From: Thermohalobaculum sediminis
GTDB taxonomy: Bacteria > Pseudomonadota > Alphaproteobacteria > Rhodobacterales > Rhodobacteraceae
Length of the DNA: 64,000 nt
NCBI RefSeq assembly: GCF_023487995.1
Contig: NZ_JAMFKN010000004.1
Location: 248,001-312,000, forward strand
Direction: 5' to 3'
This document shows positions 54,230 through 61,932 of the stretch, in pieces (within the stretch, counting starts at the first letter, position 1; every line of letters begins with the position of its first letter). Made by a program: the position numbers and the translations under genes. The notes beneath the pieces are model-generated. The model was not told the origin of the DNA. It made no database searches and saw nothing but the letters and a program-made list of their open reading frames with translations.

Positions 54230-55420
54230 ATGGGCGGCGTGCTGATCGACTGGCTGGGCCTGATCCTGCGCTGGGCGCATATCGTTGCGGCGATCAGCTG
54301 GATCGGCTCGTCCTTCTACTTCATGTGGCTCGACGCGACACTGCGGCGCCGCGAGGGTATGGAGCCGGGGATCAAGGGCGAGAACTGGACCGTCCATGGC
54401 GGCGGCTTCTACCACACCCGCAAGTACATGGTGGCGCCCGAGGCGATGCCCGACGACCTCCACTGGTTCAAGTGGGAGAGCTATTCGACCTGGATGACCG
54501 GCTTCGGGCTCATGGCCGTCACCTATTACTGGGGGGCGTCGAGCCTGCTGATCGACCCGACGGTGGCCGACCTCGCGCCATGGCAGGCGGTCATCCTCTC
54601 GGTCGCCTCGCTTGCCGCCGGGTGGGTGGTCTACGACCGGCTTTGCCGCAGCCGGCTCAGCGCCCGCCCGGTCCTGGTCTTCGGACTGCTGTTCGCCGCG
54701 CTCGTCGCGCTGGCCTGGGCCTATGGGCAGGTGTTCTCGGCCCGCGCGGCGTTCCTTCATGTCGGCGCCGTCATCGCGACGATCATGTCGGCCAATGTCT
54801 TTCTCGTCATCATCCCGAACCAGCAGATCGTGGTCGCCGATCTCAAGGGCCGGCGCGTGCCCGACCCAGCCTATGGCGCGATCGCGAAGCTGCGCTCGAC
54901 GCACAACAACTATCTCACGCTGCCGGTCGTGTTCCTGATGATCTCGAACCACTACCCCTTCACCTTCGGGCATCCCCATGCGCCCGCCATCGTCGCGGGC
55001 GTGCTGGTGCTGGGGGCCGTGGTGCGCGACTGGTTCAACCGCTACGAGGCGGGCGCGACGGGGGCGGCGATCCGCTGGCAATGGCCGGTCGCGGGGCTGC
55101 TCGTCGTGGGGCTCGCGGCGTTCTCGGCGTGGCGGCCCGACCGCGTGGCCGTCGAGGGCGCGGTGACCGGCGCCGAGGCAATGGCGATCGCGCAGTCCCA
55201 CTGCACCGCCTGCCACGCCTCGCGTCCCATCGCCGAGGGCTTCGACGAGGCCCCGGCCGGCATCACGCTCGAAACCCTCGGCGACCTGCGCCGCCATGCG
55301 GCCAAGGTCCGTGCCCAGGCCGTCCTCAGCGAGGCCATGCCGCTGGGCAACCCGACCGGCATGACCGCGGCCGAGCGCGGCCGCCTGGGCGCCTGGATCG
55401 AGGCCGGCACGCCCGATTGA
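54230..55420 (+). CDS. puuD: Membrane urate oxidase PuuD with C-terminal cytochrome c
   Basis: 396 residues. The DUF989 membrane domain has about eight segments and begins LIDWLGLILRWAHIVAAISWIGSSFYFMWLD. HGGGFYHTRKY and STHNNYLTLPVVFLMISNHYP supply conserved His residues. A cytochrome c domain with CTACH follows near residue 325 and a distal Met region (MPLGNPTGM). Such proteins oxidise urate with electrons passed to the respiratory chain rather than O2. ATG at 54230 has AAGGGGGAG upstream. Confidence 0.9.
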   Translation: MGGVLIDWLGLILRWAHIVAAISWIGSSFYFMWLDATLRRREGMEPGIKGENWTVHGGGFYHTRKYMVAPEAMPDDLHWFKWESYSTWMTGFGLMAVTYYWGASSLLIDPTVADLAPWQAVILSVASLAAGWVVYDRLCRSRLSARPVLVFGLLFAALVALAWAYGQVFSARAAFLHVGAVIATIMSANVFLVIIPNQQIVVADLKGRRVPDPAYGAIAKLRSTHNNYLTLPVVFLMISNHYPFTFGHPHAPAIVAGVLVLGAVVRDWFNRYEAGATGAAIRWQWPVAGLLVVGLAAFSAWRPDRVAVEGAVTGAEAMAIAQSHCTACHASRPIAEGFDEAPAGITLETLGDLRRHAAKVRAQAVLSEAMPLGNPTGMTAAERGRLGAWIEAGTPD

Positions 55421-55501
55421 GCGGGGCGCGACAGCACGGGACTCGCGTCGCCCGCCGCCGTCGCATTAGATGGCGTGACGGGGCGCGGGCCTGGTGGTCG
55501 C

Positions 55502-55951
55502 ATGGGGTGTTGGATGCGTTGCATCGTGATGGGTTGGCTGGTGCTGGGGACGCTCGCCGGATGCGCGTCGCCAAACGGCACCGACATCCGCCTCTTTACC
55601 GGTCGGCGCGTCGAGCTTGGCTACCGCGCGGACGGCTCGGCCTATCGCAGGATTACCTTCGACCGCTGCGAGCGGCCCGACCAGATCAAGCTGGGCGCAC
55701 CGACGCAGCAGCTGCTCGAGCTCGCGGTAATGCTGCCCGACGGCTCGGTCGAGCGCGCCGATCCGCCGACCCTGCGACGGGTCGAGCGCGACGAGGTGCA
55801 GATCCGCATCTTCGACGACCGCGTCGAGTACGTGCCGCACGACACGCCGATGCCGGATGTGCCCCTGTTCGGCAGCACCGCCACGGCCGGCGCGCGCGCC
55901 ACGGCACCGCTGACGGCACCCGGCGCGCCGCCCTGTCCGGCGCGGCCCTGA
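55502..55951 (+). CDS. Hypothetical lipoprotein (149 aa)
   Basis: The start MGCWMRCIVMGWLVLGTLAGC gives a lipoprotein signal with lipobox LAGC. The mature part has beta-type sequence (RRVELGYRADGSAYRRITFDRC, VQIRIFDDRVEYVPHDTP) and a Pro/Ala-rich tail with a Cys. I do not recognise the family. It lies 81 bases after puuD. An in-frame ATG at 55514 or a GTG at 55475 could serve instead. Confidence 0.6.
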   Translation: MGCWMRCIVMGWLVLGTLAGCASPNGTDIRLFTGRRVELGYRADGSAYRRITFDRCERPDQIKLGAPTQQLLELAVMLPDGSVERADPPTLRRVERDEVQIRIFDDRVEYVPHDTPMPDVPLFGSTATAGARATAPLTAPGAPPCPARP

Positions 55952-56034
55952 CGCCCGCGCGGCACGCAGATTCCCCTTTACGGGCCCCGCCATGCGACGC
56001 AAGGCTGAGCGGCATCCGCAGGAGGACCCCCGCC

Positions 56035-56121
56035 ATGATCCGCACCGGCGAGGAATGTCGTTCCCCGGCCCCCGCCGGCCGGACGAAGCCCGCCGCGCGC
56101 GCCGCGTGCCCCGCAAGCTGA
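56035..56121 (+). other. Short frame with strong ribosome site; doubtful gene
   Basis: AGGAGGACCCCCGCC precedes ATG of a 28-codon frame starting MIRTGEE. That opening resembles the start of HpaB-type flavin monooxygenases and 4-hydroxybutyryl-CoA dehydratases, but nothing downstream does. It may be the stump of a lost gene or chance. The rest of the 247-bp gap (55952-56198) holds nothing clear. Confidence 0.2.
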
Positions 56122-56198
56122 TGCCGATGTGATCCGCGTGCCCGCGTCGAGGGCCGCGCCCTGACGCGTGTCACCGGGAGATGACCGAGGGAGGACCG

Positions 56199-57230
56199 AT
56201 GCGCACCATCCATACCGAGAAGCACCGCCTGAGGGCCTCGCAGACCGAACTCTATGGTGGCCAGCTCGTCCGCCCCTTCGAATGCCCCGAGCGCGTCGAG
56301 CACATTCTCGCGCGCATCCGCGAGACCGGGCTTGGCCCGGTCGATGAGCCGCGCGCCTTCGGGCTCGACCCGGTCCTGCGGATCCATGACGCGGGGCTGG
56401 TGCGGTTTCTCGCCACCGCCTGGGACGACTGGCGGGCCGCGGGCTACAAGGGCGAGTCAATGCCGACCTCGTGGCCCTCGCGACGCATGCCGCGCATGGT
56501 GGTGCCGGACGAGATCGACGGCCGGCTTGGGTATTACGCTCTCGCGGGCGAGACCTCGATCTCGGGTGGAACGTGGGAGGCGGCGCAGGCAGCCGCCGAC
56601 GTGGCGCTGACCGCGCAGGCGATCGTGGCGGGCGGCGAGCGCGCGGCCTTCGCGCTGTGCCGCCCGCCCGGCCACCACGCGGCGCAGGACATGTATGGCG
56701 GCTACTGCTTCCTCAACAACGCCGCCATCGCGGCGCAGGCGTTCCGCGATCAGGGCGCGGCGCGGGTCGCCATCCTCGACGTCGATTTCCACCATGGCAA
56801 TGGGACGCAGGCGATCTTCTACGACCGGGCCGACGTGCTGTTCCTGTCGCTCCATGGCGACCCGAAATTCGCCTTTCCCTATTACCTCGGCGGCGCCGAC
56901 GAGACGGGCGAGGGGGCGGGCGAGGGGTTCAACGTCAACTACGCGCTGCCGCCGGGCTGCGACTTCGCCCGCTGGTCGGAAGCGCTCGAAGACGCCTGCG
57001 GGCGGATCGCGGCATTCGGGCCGGATGCTCTGGTCGTTTCTCTGGGGGTGGACACCTTCGAGAAAGACCCGATCAGCTTCTTCAAGCTGGGATCGGGCGA
57101 CTTCACCCGCTATGGCGCGCGGATCGCCCGGCTGGGCCTGCCCACGCTGTTCGTGATGGAAGGCGGCTATGCGGTGGCCGAGGTCGGCATCAACACCGTC
57201 AACGTGCTGAGCGGCTTCGAGGGGGCGTGA
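56199..57230 (+). CDS. Histone deacetylase-superfamily deacetylase, acetylpolyamine amidohydrolase-like
   Basis: 343 residues of the arginase/deacetylase fold. CRPPGHHAAQDMYGGYCFLNNAAIAAQ supplies the catalytic His pair. ILDVDFHHGNGTQAIFY and SLGVDTFEKDP give the zinc-ligand Asp and His residues. The length and the FEKDPIS and EGGYAV loops resemble bacterial acetylpolyamine amidohydrolases, which remove acetyl from N-acetylputrescine or spermidine. The polyamine importers in this window make that role attractive. ATG at 56199 follows GAGGGAGGACCG; the in-frame ATG at 56181 lacks a ribosome site. Confidence 0.87.
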   Translation: MRTIHTEKHRLRASQTELYGGQLVRPFECPERVEHILARIRETGLGPVDEPRAFGLDPVLRIHDAGLVRFLATAWDDWRAAGYKGESMPTSWPSRRMPRMVVPDEIDGRLGYYALAGETSISGGTWEAAQAAADVALTAQAIVAGGERAAFALCRPPGHHAAQDMYGGYCFLNNAAIAAQAFRDQGAARVAILDVDFHHGNGTQAIFYDRADVLFLSLHGDPKFAFPYYLGGADETGEGAGEGFNVNYALPPGCDFARWSEALEDACGRIAAFGPDALVVSLGVDTFEKDPISFFKLGSGDFTRYGARIARLGLPTLFVMEGGYAVAEVGINTVNVLSGFEGA

Positions 57231-57277
57231 CGGCGCCGCACCAACCTCGATTCGACTTGCGCTTGACAGGATGCCGG

Positions 57278-57300
57278 GGCCCCGGGCTTCACCCGGGGCC
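57278..57300 (+). terminator. Terminator-like hairpin after the deacetylase gene
   Basis: GGCCCCGGG and CCCGGGGCC form a perfect 9-bp stem around CTTCA, followed by TCCTTCCC. It starts 47 bases after the deacetylase stop. Similar CCCCGGG blocks recur at 57356-57375 and 57458-57476 in the same 253-bp gap, which looks like a cluster of the GC-palindromic intergenic repeats common in Rhodobacterales. Confidence 0.55.
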
Positions 57301-57483
57301 TCCTTCCCGAACCCCGCAAGGTCCCGGCTCAGGGCCGGGGCAGGGTGGAGGCGGCGGCAAGAGGCCCCGGGTCAGGCGCCGGCAGAGGATATGGCTCGGC
57401 GAACGGGTGCCTTGCGGCAAGCGCAAGGCCGTTCGGCGAGCGAGGTTTCTCGGCGCCCCGGGGTCGAGCCCGAAGCCCCGCCC

Positions 57484-57729
57484 TCAGCCCCCCACCATCA
57501 GCGGCATCAGCACCACCTCGCTGTCGGGCCTGAGCGGGGTGAACCATGCCTCCTTGTAGACCAGCCCGTCCACCGCGACCGAGACGCCCCGCTCGATCTG
57601 GGGGCGCAGGCCCGGATAGGCCTCCGCCAGCTTGTCGAGCATCTCCTTGGTGGTCGCGGCCTCGACCTCGACCTCGGCGCGGCCTTCCGTGAAGCCGCGC
57701 AGCGAGCCCCAGATCGCGACCTTGACCAC
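57484..57729 (-). CDS. MoaD/ThiS-family sulfur carrier-like protein
   Basis: About 81 residues of ubiquitin-like fold: VKVAIWGSLRGFTEGRAEVEVEAATTKEMLDKL, VSVAVDGLVY, and the C-terminal VVLMPLMVGG. The final Gly-Gly is the thiocarboxylation site of MoaD-type carriers. Start is GTG at 57729, 10 bases after the stop of the molybdenum subunit gene; no ATG is available. Its place at the end of the hydroxylase operon suggests a dedicated role in cofactor sulfuration or assembly. General MoaD would normally be elsewhere with moaE. Confidence 0.75.
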   Translation of the reverse strand: MVKVAIWGSLRGFTEGRAEVEVEAATTKEMLDKLAEAYPGLRPQIERGVSVAVDGLVYKEAWFTPLRPDSEVVLMPLMVGG

Positions 57730-57739
57730 CCGCGCCCCG

Positions 57740-60007
57740 TTACTCGGCCGCCGCCGCCGGGTGCGCGGCATCGAGCGCGGCGAGGATGCGCGGCGGTGAC
57801 ATCGGCAGCGACGTGAGGCGCACCCCCGCGGCCCGGCTCACCGCATTCGCGATGGCCGCGAGCGGCGGCACGATCGAGGTCTCGCCCACGCCCCGCACGC
57901 CGTAGGGGTGGCCGGGGTTCGGGATCTCGAGGATCACCGTGTCGATCATCGGCAGGTCCGAGGCCACCGGCACGCGATAGTCGAGGAAGCCCGGGTTCTG
58001 CAGCTTCCCGTCGTCACCATAAATGTATTCCTCGTTCAGCGCCCAGCCGATGCCCTGCGCAGCACCACCCTGCATCTGGCCTTCGACATACGAGGGGTGC
58101 ACGGCCTTCCCCGCATCCTGGAACACGGTGTAGCGCAGCACCTTGGTGGCGCCGGTCTCGGGGTCGACCTCGACATCCACGAGATGCACGCCGAAGCTCA
58201 CGCCCGCGCCGTCGGCATTGACCTCGTGATGCCCCGCGATCGGCCCGCCGGTCTGCGACGACACGGCCGCGATCTCGGCCAGCGTCATCGGCGGGAACTG
58301 CCCGGCATTGGGGCCCGAGGGACGGGCCGCGCCGTCCTCCCAGACCACTGCTTCCTCGTCGATGCCCCAGATCTTCGCGGCGCGCTGGCACATGACCTTC
58401 TTGGCTGCCTGCGCGGCCTTGATGGTGGCAAGCCCCACCGCGAAGGTCACGCGGCTGCCGTCGGTCACCTCGTTGTAGCCCAGCGAGGCGGTGTCCACGA
58501 CCTGGGTGCGCACCTTGTCGAAGGTCACGCCGAGTTCCTCGGCCGCCATCATGCCGATCGAGGCGCGCGAGCCGCCGATGTCCGGGTTGCCCTCGGTTAC
58601 GCTGACGGTGCCGTCCGAGTTCACGTTCAGCGTGACGCAGGTGTCGCCGCCGAAGTTGAACCAGAAGCCGCAGCTCACGCCCCGCCCCTGTCCGGGTTTT
58701 AGCGGCGCCGTGTAGTGGGGATGCGCCTTGGCCTTCGCGAGGCAGGCCGAGAGGCCGATATCGGTGAAGGTGACGCCGTAGGACGCCTTGGTGCCGGCCT
58801 TGGCGGCGTTCTTCAGCCGCACGTCGAGCGGGTCGAGCCCGAAATGCTGGCACAACTCGTCCACCACGCTCTCGACGCCATAGATCGACATCGGCGCGCC
58901 GGGCGCGCGGTAGGCGGCCTGCTTCGGCCGGTTCGTCATGGCGTTCCAGCCCTCGGTCCTGACCGCGTCGAGGTCATAGGCCGCGAAGGCAGCCATCGCC
59001 CCGAACTCGACCGTCCCGCACGGGAATGCGCCGCCCTGATAGCGCAGCTTCGCGTGGCCCGCGGTGATGCGCCCGTCCTTCGTCATGCCGATCTTGACGC
59101 CCATCGAGGACGAGCAGGTGGGCCCGGTCGCGCGCAGCACCTCGGAGCGGCTCATCACGATCTTGACGGGTCGGCCCGACTTCTTTGCCAGCATCAGCGC
59201 GACGGGTTCGATGAAGACCGTGGTCTTGCCGCCAAATCCGCCGCCGATTTCCGAGGGCGTCACGCGAAGCTGGCTCGCCTCCATCCCCATGATCTGCGAG
59301 CAGAGGTTGCGTACCATGTACTGCCCCTGCGTGCAGCACCACAGGTCCGCCTTGCCGTCCGAGGCGAAGGAGGCGAGGCAGGCATGCGGCTCGATATAGC
59401 CCTGATGCGTGGCCTCGGTCTTGAAGCTGCGCTCGATCACGTGGTCGGCCTTCGCGAAACCGGCCTCGAGATCGCCATGGCCGAACTCGCAGTAATGGGT
59501 GACGTTCTCCGAGACTTCGGTACCCACCGTCTCGGCTTGCCGGCCGGGCTGGATGACCGGGGCGCCTGGCTTCATCGCCGCGTCCACGTCGGTGACGTGG
59601 GGCAGGACCTCGTAATCGACCTTGATGAGCTTCAGCGCGGCCTTGGCCGCCGCCTCGCTGATCGCGGCGACCGCGGCGACCGCGTGACCGTCATAGAGCG
59701 CCTTGTCGTGCGCCATGCAGTTCACCAGAACGTCGCGCACCGCCTCGTCGGCCGGTGCGCCGAAGTCGGCGGCGGTCACGACCGCCTTGACGCCCGGCGC
59801 TGCCTCGGCCGCCGAGGTGTCGATGGCGCGGATGCGGGCATGGGCGTGCGGGCTGCGGAGGATCCTCGCCACCAGCATGCCCGGCGCGGTGAGGTCGGCG
59901 CCGTAGAGCGCCTTGCCCGTGACCTTGTCCACCCCGTCGGGCCGCAGCGGGCGGGTGCCGACGACCTTGAACTCGCGCTTCGCGGCGGTCTGCTTGTCGA
60001 GTGCCAT
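57740..60007 (-). CDS. Molybdenum hydroxylase large subunit (xanthine dehydrogenase family)
   Basis: 755 residues. VGTRPLRPDGVDKVTGKALYGADL opens the a/b hammerhead domain. GGGFGGKT (molybdopterin contact), QAAYRAPGAP and the catalytic Glu in GVRGVGETSIVPP near the C-terminus are all present. It resembles the CoxL/4-hydroxybenzoyl-CoA reductase/xanthine dehydrogenase group; the VAYRCSFR loop of form I CO dehydrogenase is not seen. The substrate may be a purine, aldehyde or aromatic. The ATG at 60007 was preferred to GTG 60013 because AGGAGG lies 8 bases before it. Confidence 0.9.
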   Translation of the reverse strand: MALDKQTAAKREFKVVGTRPLRPDGVDKVTGKALYGADLTAPGMLVARILRSPHAHARIRAIDTSAAEAAPGVKAVVTAADFGAPADEAVRDVLVNCMAHDKALYDGHAVAAVAAISEAAAKAALKLIKVDYEVLPHVTDVDAAMKPGAPVIQPGRQAETVGTEVSENVTHYCEFGHGDLEAGFAKADHVIERSFKTEATHQGYIEPHACLASFASDGKADLWCCTQGQYMVRNLCSQIMGMEASQLRVTPSEIGGGFGGKTTVFIEPVALMLAKKSGRPVKIVMSRSEVLRATGPTCSSSMGVKIGMTKDGRITAGHAKLRYQGGAFPCGTVEFGAMAAFAAYDLDAVRTEGWNAMTNRPKQAAYRAPGAPMSIYGVESVVDELCQHFGLDPLDVRLKNAAKAGTKASYGVTFTDIGLSACLAKAKAHPHYTAPLKPGQGRGVSCGFWFNFGGDTCVTLNVNSDGTVSVTEGNPDIGGSRASIGMMAAEELGVTFDKVRTQVVDTASLGYNEVTDGSRVTFAVGLATIKAAQAAKKVMCQRAAKIWGIDEEAVVWEDGAARPSGPNAGQFPPMTLAEIAAVSSQTGGPIAGHHEVNADGAGVSFGVHLVDVEVDPETGATKVLRYTVFQDAGKAVHPSYVEGQMQGGAAQGIGWALNEEYIYGDDGKLQNPGFLDYRVPVASDLPMIDTVILEIPNPGHPYGVRGVGETSIVPPLAAIANAVSRAAGVRLTSLPMSPPRILAALDAAHPAAAAE

Positions 60008-60009
60008 GC

Positions 60010-60486
60010 TCACGCCCTCCTGAGGTCGGCGGCGGTGTCCATCACCGCGCGGATGATCTTGTCATAGCCTGTGCAGCGGCACAGGTTCCCTGCCAGCCAG
60101 TAGCGCACCTCGGTCTCGGTGGGGTCGGGGTTCTTCTCGAGCAACGCCTTGGCGGCCACCAGGATGCCCGGGGTGCAGACGCCGCATTGCAGAGCCGCGT
60201 GCTCGATGAACTTCTGCTGCAGCGGGTGCAGCGCCTCGCCCTCGGCCATGCCCTCGATGGTGCCGACCGCGCGGCCCTCGGCCTCGGCGGCGAGCACGAG
60301 GCAGGAACAGACCAGCCGCCCGTCCAGCGTGACCGAGCAGGCGCCACAGTCGCCAGTCCCGCACCCCTCCTTCGAGCCGGTGAGCCCGAGGCGGTTTCTG
60401 AGCGCGTCGAGCAGCGTCTCATCCGGCTCGCACAGGAAGTCCACCGCATCGCCGTTGACGGTGGTGTTGACGTGGATGCGGCTCAT
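60010..60486 (-). CDS. Molybdenum hydroxylase [2Fe-2S] subunit
   Basis: 158 residues. The plant-type ferredoxin cluster ligands are EGCGTGDCGACSV plus a later Cys. The second, helical cluster carries CGVCTPG and GNLCRCTGYDKI. It relays electrons from the molybdenum centre to the FAD subunit in the cytoplasm. The start overlaps the FAD gene by 4 bp. Confidence 0.93.
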   Translation of the reverse strand: MSRIHVNTTVNGDAVDFLCEPDETLLDALRNRLGLTGSKEGCGTGDCGACSVTLDGRLVCSCLVLAAEAEGRAVGTIEGMAEGEALHPLQQKFIEHAALQCGVCTPGILVAAKALLEKNPDPTETEVRYWLAGNLCRCTGYDKIIRAVMDTAADLRRA

Positions 60487-61346
60487 GCTTCGGCCCTCGC
60501 GCGTTCTGCTGCGATGATTGTGGCGCGGCGGGCCAGCACGCCCGCCACCTTCTTGCGGAACGCGACCGTTCCGCGCTTGTCGTCGATCGGCTTCGCGGCG
60601 GCCGCGCAGGCGGCGGCCAGCGCGTCGAGCGCCTCGGTCCCCAGCGTCGTGCCGACCAGCGCCGCGCCCGCCTCGGGCACCAGGACCACCGTGGGCGCGA
60701 CCGCCCCCAGCGCCACGCGTGCCGCGGTGCAGGTGCCGTCGGCGCCGAGGGTCAGGCTGACGCCGGCCGAGCAGACCGCGATGTCCATCTCGGTGCGCGG
60801 GATGAAGCGCAGATAGGCGTCCGAGGATCGTGCCGGGCGGGCGGGCAGGAAGATCGAGGTGATGAACTCGCCCCGCGCCAGCGTCGTCCTGCCGGGGCCC
60901 GAGGGAATGGCGGCCACCGGCACGTCGCGCTCGCCGTCCGGTCCCGCCACCCTTGCGACCGCTTCGGCCGCGACCATGGCCGGGACCGAGTCGGCGGCGG
61001 GAGAGGCGTTGCAGAGGTTCCCCGCGAGCGTCGCGCGGCCCTGGACCTGCGTCGAGCCGATCAGCTCCATCGCCTCGACCACGCCGGGCCACATCGCGCG
61101 CACGCCCGCATGCTCGCCCAGTTCGGCCCCCGAGACGGCGGCGCCGATGCGGAAGCCCCCGGCCTCGGCCACGATGTCGCGCATCCCCGCGATGCGCTTG
61201 ATGTCCACGACCAGCGCGGGCTCGACCATGCCGGACCTGAGCTGCACCAGCACGTCCGTGCCCCCCGCCAGCACGCGGGCCGTGCCGGGCTCGGCCGCCA
61301 GCAGGCGGACGGCATCCGCGACGCTTGTCGCAACCTCGAAACGCAT
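60483..61346 (-). CDS. Molybdenum hydroxylase FAD subunit
   Basis: 287 residues. VLAGGTDVLVQLRSGMVEPALVVDI is the first FAD motif and TLAGNLCNASPAADSVPA the second. The C-terminal CO-dehydrogenase-flavoprotein domain has IPRTEMDIAVCSAGVSL. ATG at 61346 follows GGAGGAG by 5 bases; the frame upstream is not conserved-looking. It is the first gene of FAD, iron-sulfur, molybdenum, MoaD-like order. Confidence 0.9.
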   Translation of the reverse strand: MRFEVATSVADAVRLLAAEPGTARVLAGGTDVLVQLRSGMVEPALVVDIKRIAGMRDIVAEAGGFRIGAAVSGAELGEHAGVRAMWPGVVEAMELIGSTQVQGRATLAGNLCNASPAADSVPAMVAAEAVARVAGPDGERDVPVAAIPSGPGRTTLARGEFITSIFLPARPARSSDAYLRFIPRTEMDIAVCSAGVSLTLGADGTCTAARVALGAVAPTVVLVPEAGAALVGTTLGTEALDALAAACAAAAKPIDDKRGTVAFRKKVAGVLARRATIIAAERARAEA

Positions 61347-61537
61347 TCGGGCTCCTCCGGTATTTCGCCGCGTCCCGGCCCCCGGCGCGCGCCGGGCGGG
61401 GCCGTCCGCAGGCAGTGTGCATGCGTGGACTCTAGACGCGCGCCATGCATCGCGCCAAGCCGCCCGCCGACAGTTGTGCCGCGCCGCAGGACGCATTTCA
61501 ACCACCCCGGTGGGGTAGCCTGGCGACCTCTTTACAA

Positions 61538-61553
61538 AACTAGAAATATAGTT
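61538..61553. promoter_or_regulatory. ArsR operator upstream of the regulator gene
   Basis: AACTA, six bases, TAGTT: a perfect inverted repeat in the AT-rich leader 12 bases before the ArsR ATG. The same half-sites recur before the permease gene, so this is probably the regulator's own binding site and its autoregulatory promoter. Confidence 0.6.
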
Positions 61554-61565
61554 ACGTTGAGGGCC

Positions 61566-61877
61566 ATGAACGAATCACAGGTTGCAGCGGCGTTGGCCGC
61601 GCTTGGGCACGAGGCCCGGCTGGGCATCTTCCGTCTGCTGGTGCGTGCCGGGCCCGACGGGCTCAACATCGGCGAGGTGGGGCGGCATCTGGGCCTTGCG
61701 CCCTCGACGCTGGCGCATCACCTCGGCGCGCTGGTGGCAGCGGGGCTGGTCACGCAGGAGCGGCAGGGCCGCGAGGTGATCAACCGCGCCGATTTCGACG
61801 CGATGCGCCGGGTTCTGGGGTTCGTGACCGCGGAATGCTGCATGGGCGTCCGCCTCGCGCGGGAGGATGCCGCGTGA
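61566..61877 (+). CDS. ArsR-family transcriptional repressor
   Basis: 103 residues of winged helix. LAALGHEARLGIFRLLVRAGPDGLNIGEVGRHLGLAPSTLAHHLGALVAAGLVTQERQGREV is the classical ArsR DNA-binding block. The C-terminal FVTAECCMGVRLA carries a Cys pair that could sense arsenite, a metal or oxidants. It probably represses itself and the downstream permease. ATG at 61566 starts right after the AACTA-N6-TAGTT site; the longer frame runs through that operator. Confidence 0.87.
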   Translation: MNESQVAAALAALGHEARLGIFRLLVRAGPDGLNIGEVGRHLGLAPSTLAHHLGALVAAGLVTQERQGREVINRADFDAMRRVLGFVTAECCMGVRLAREDAA

Positions 61878-61908
61878 TGCGCACTGGGGTTTTTTCGCGG
61901 ATAAACGA

Positions 61909-61922
61909 AACTACAATTCTAG
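61909..61922. promoter_or_regulatory. Second ArsR-type site upstream of the permease
   Basis: AACTACAATTCTAG repeats the AACTA-N6-TAG core of the site at 61538-61553, followed by GAGTT instead of TT. It lies 11 bases before the permease ATG and overlaps its AGGAG ribosome site. Confidence 0.5.
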
Positions 61923-61932
61923 GAGTTTGGTC

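Noticed and set aside
57263-57268. TTGACA after the deacetylase gene, considered as a promoter -35
   Set aside because: No acceptable -10 at 15-19 bases and no gene downstream on that strand; it overlaps the terminator region.
57740-60007. Form I carbon monoxide dehydrogenase for the molybdenum subunit
   Set aside because: The AYRCSFR active-site loop is not seen; the region reads AAYRAPGAP, as in the broader xanthine dehydrogenase family.
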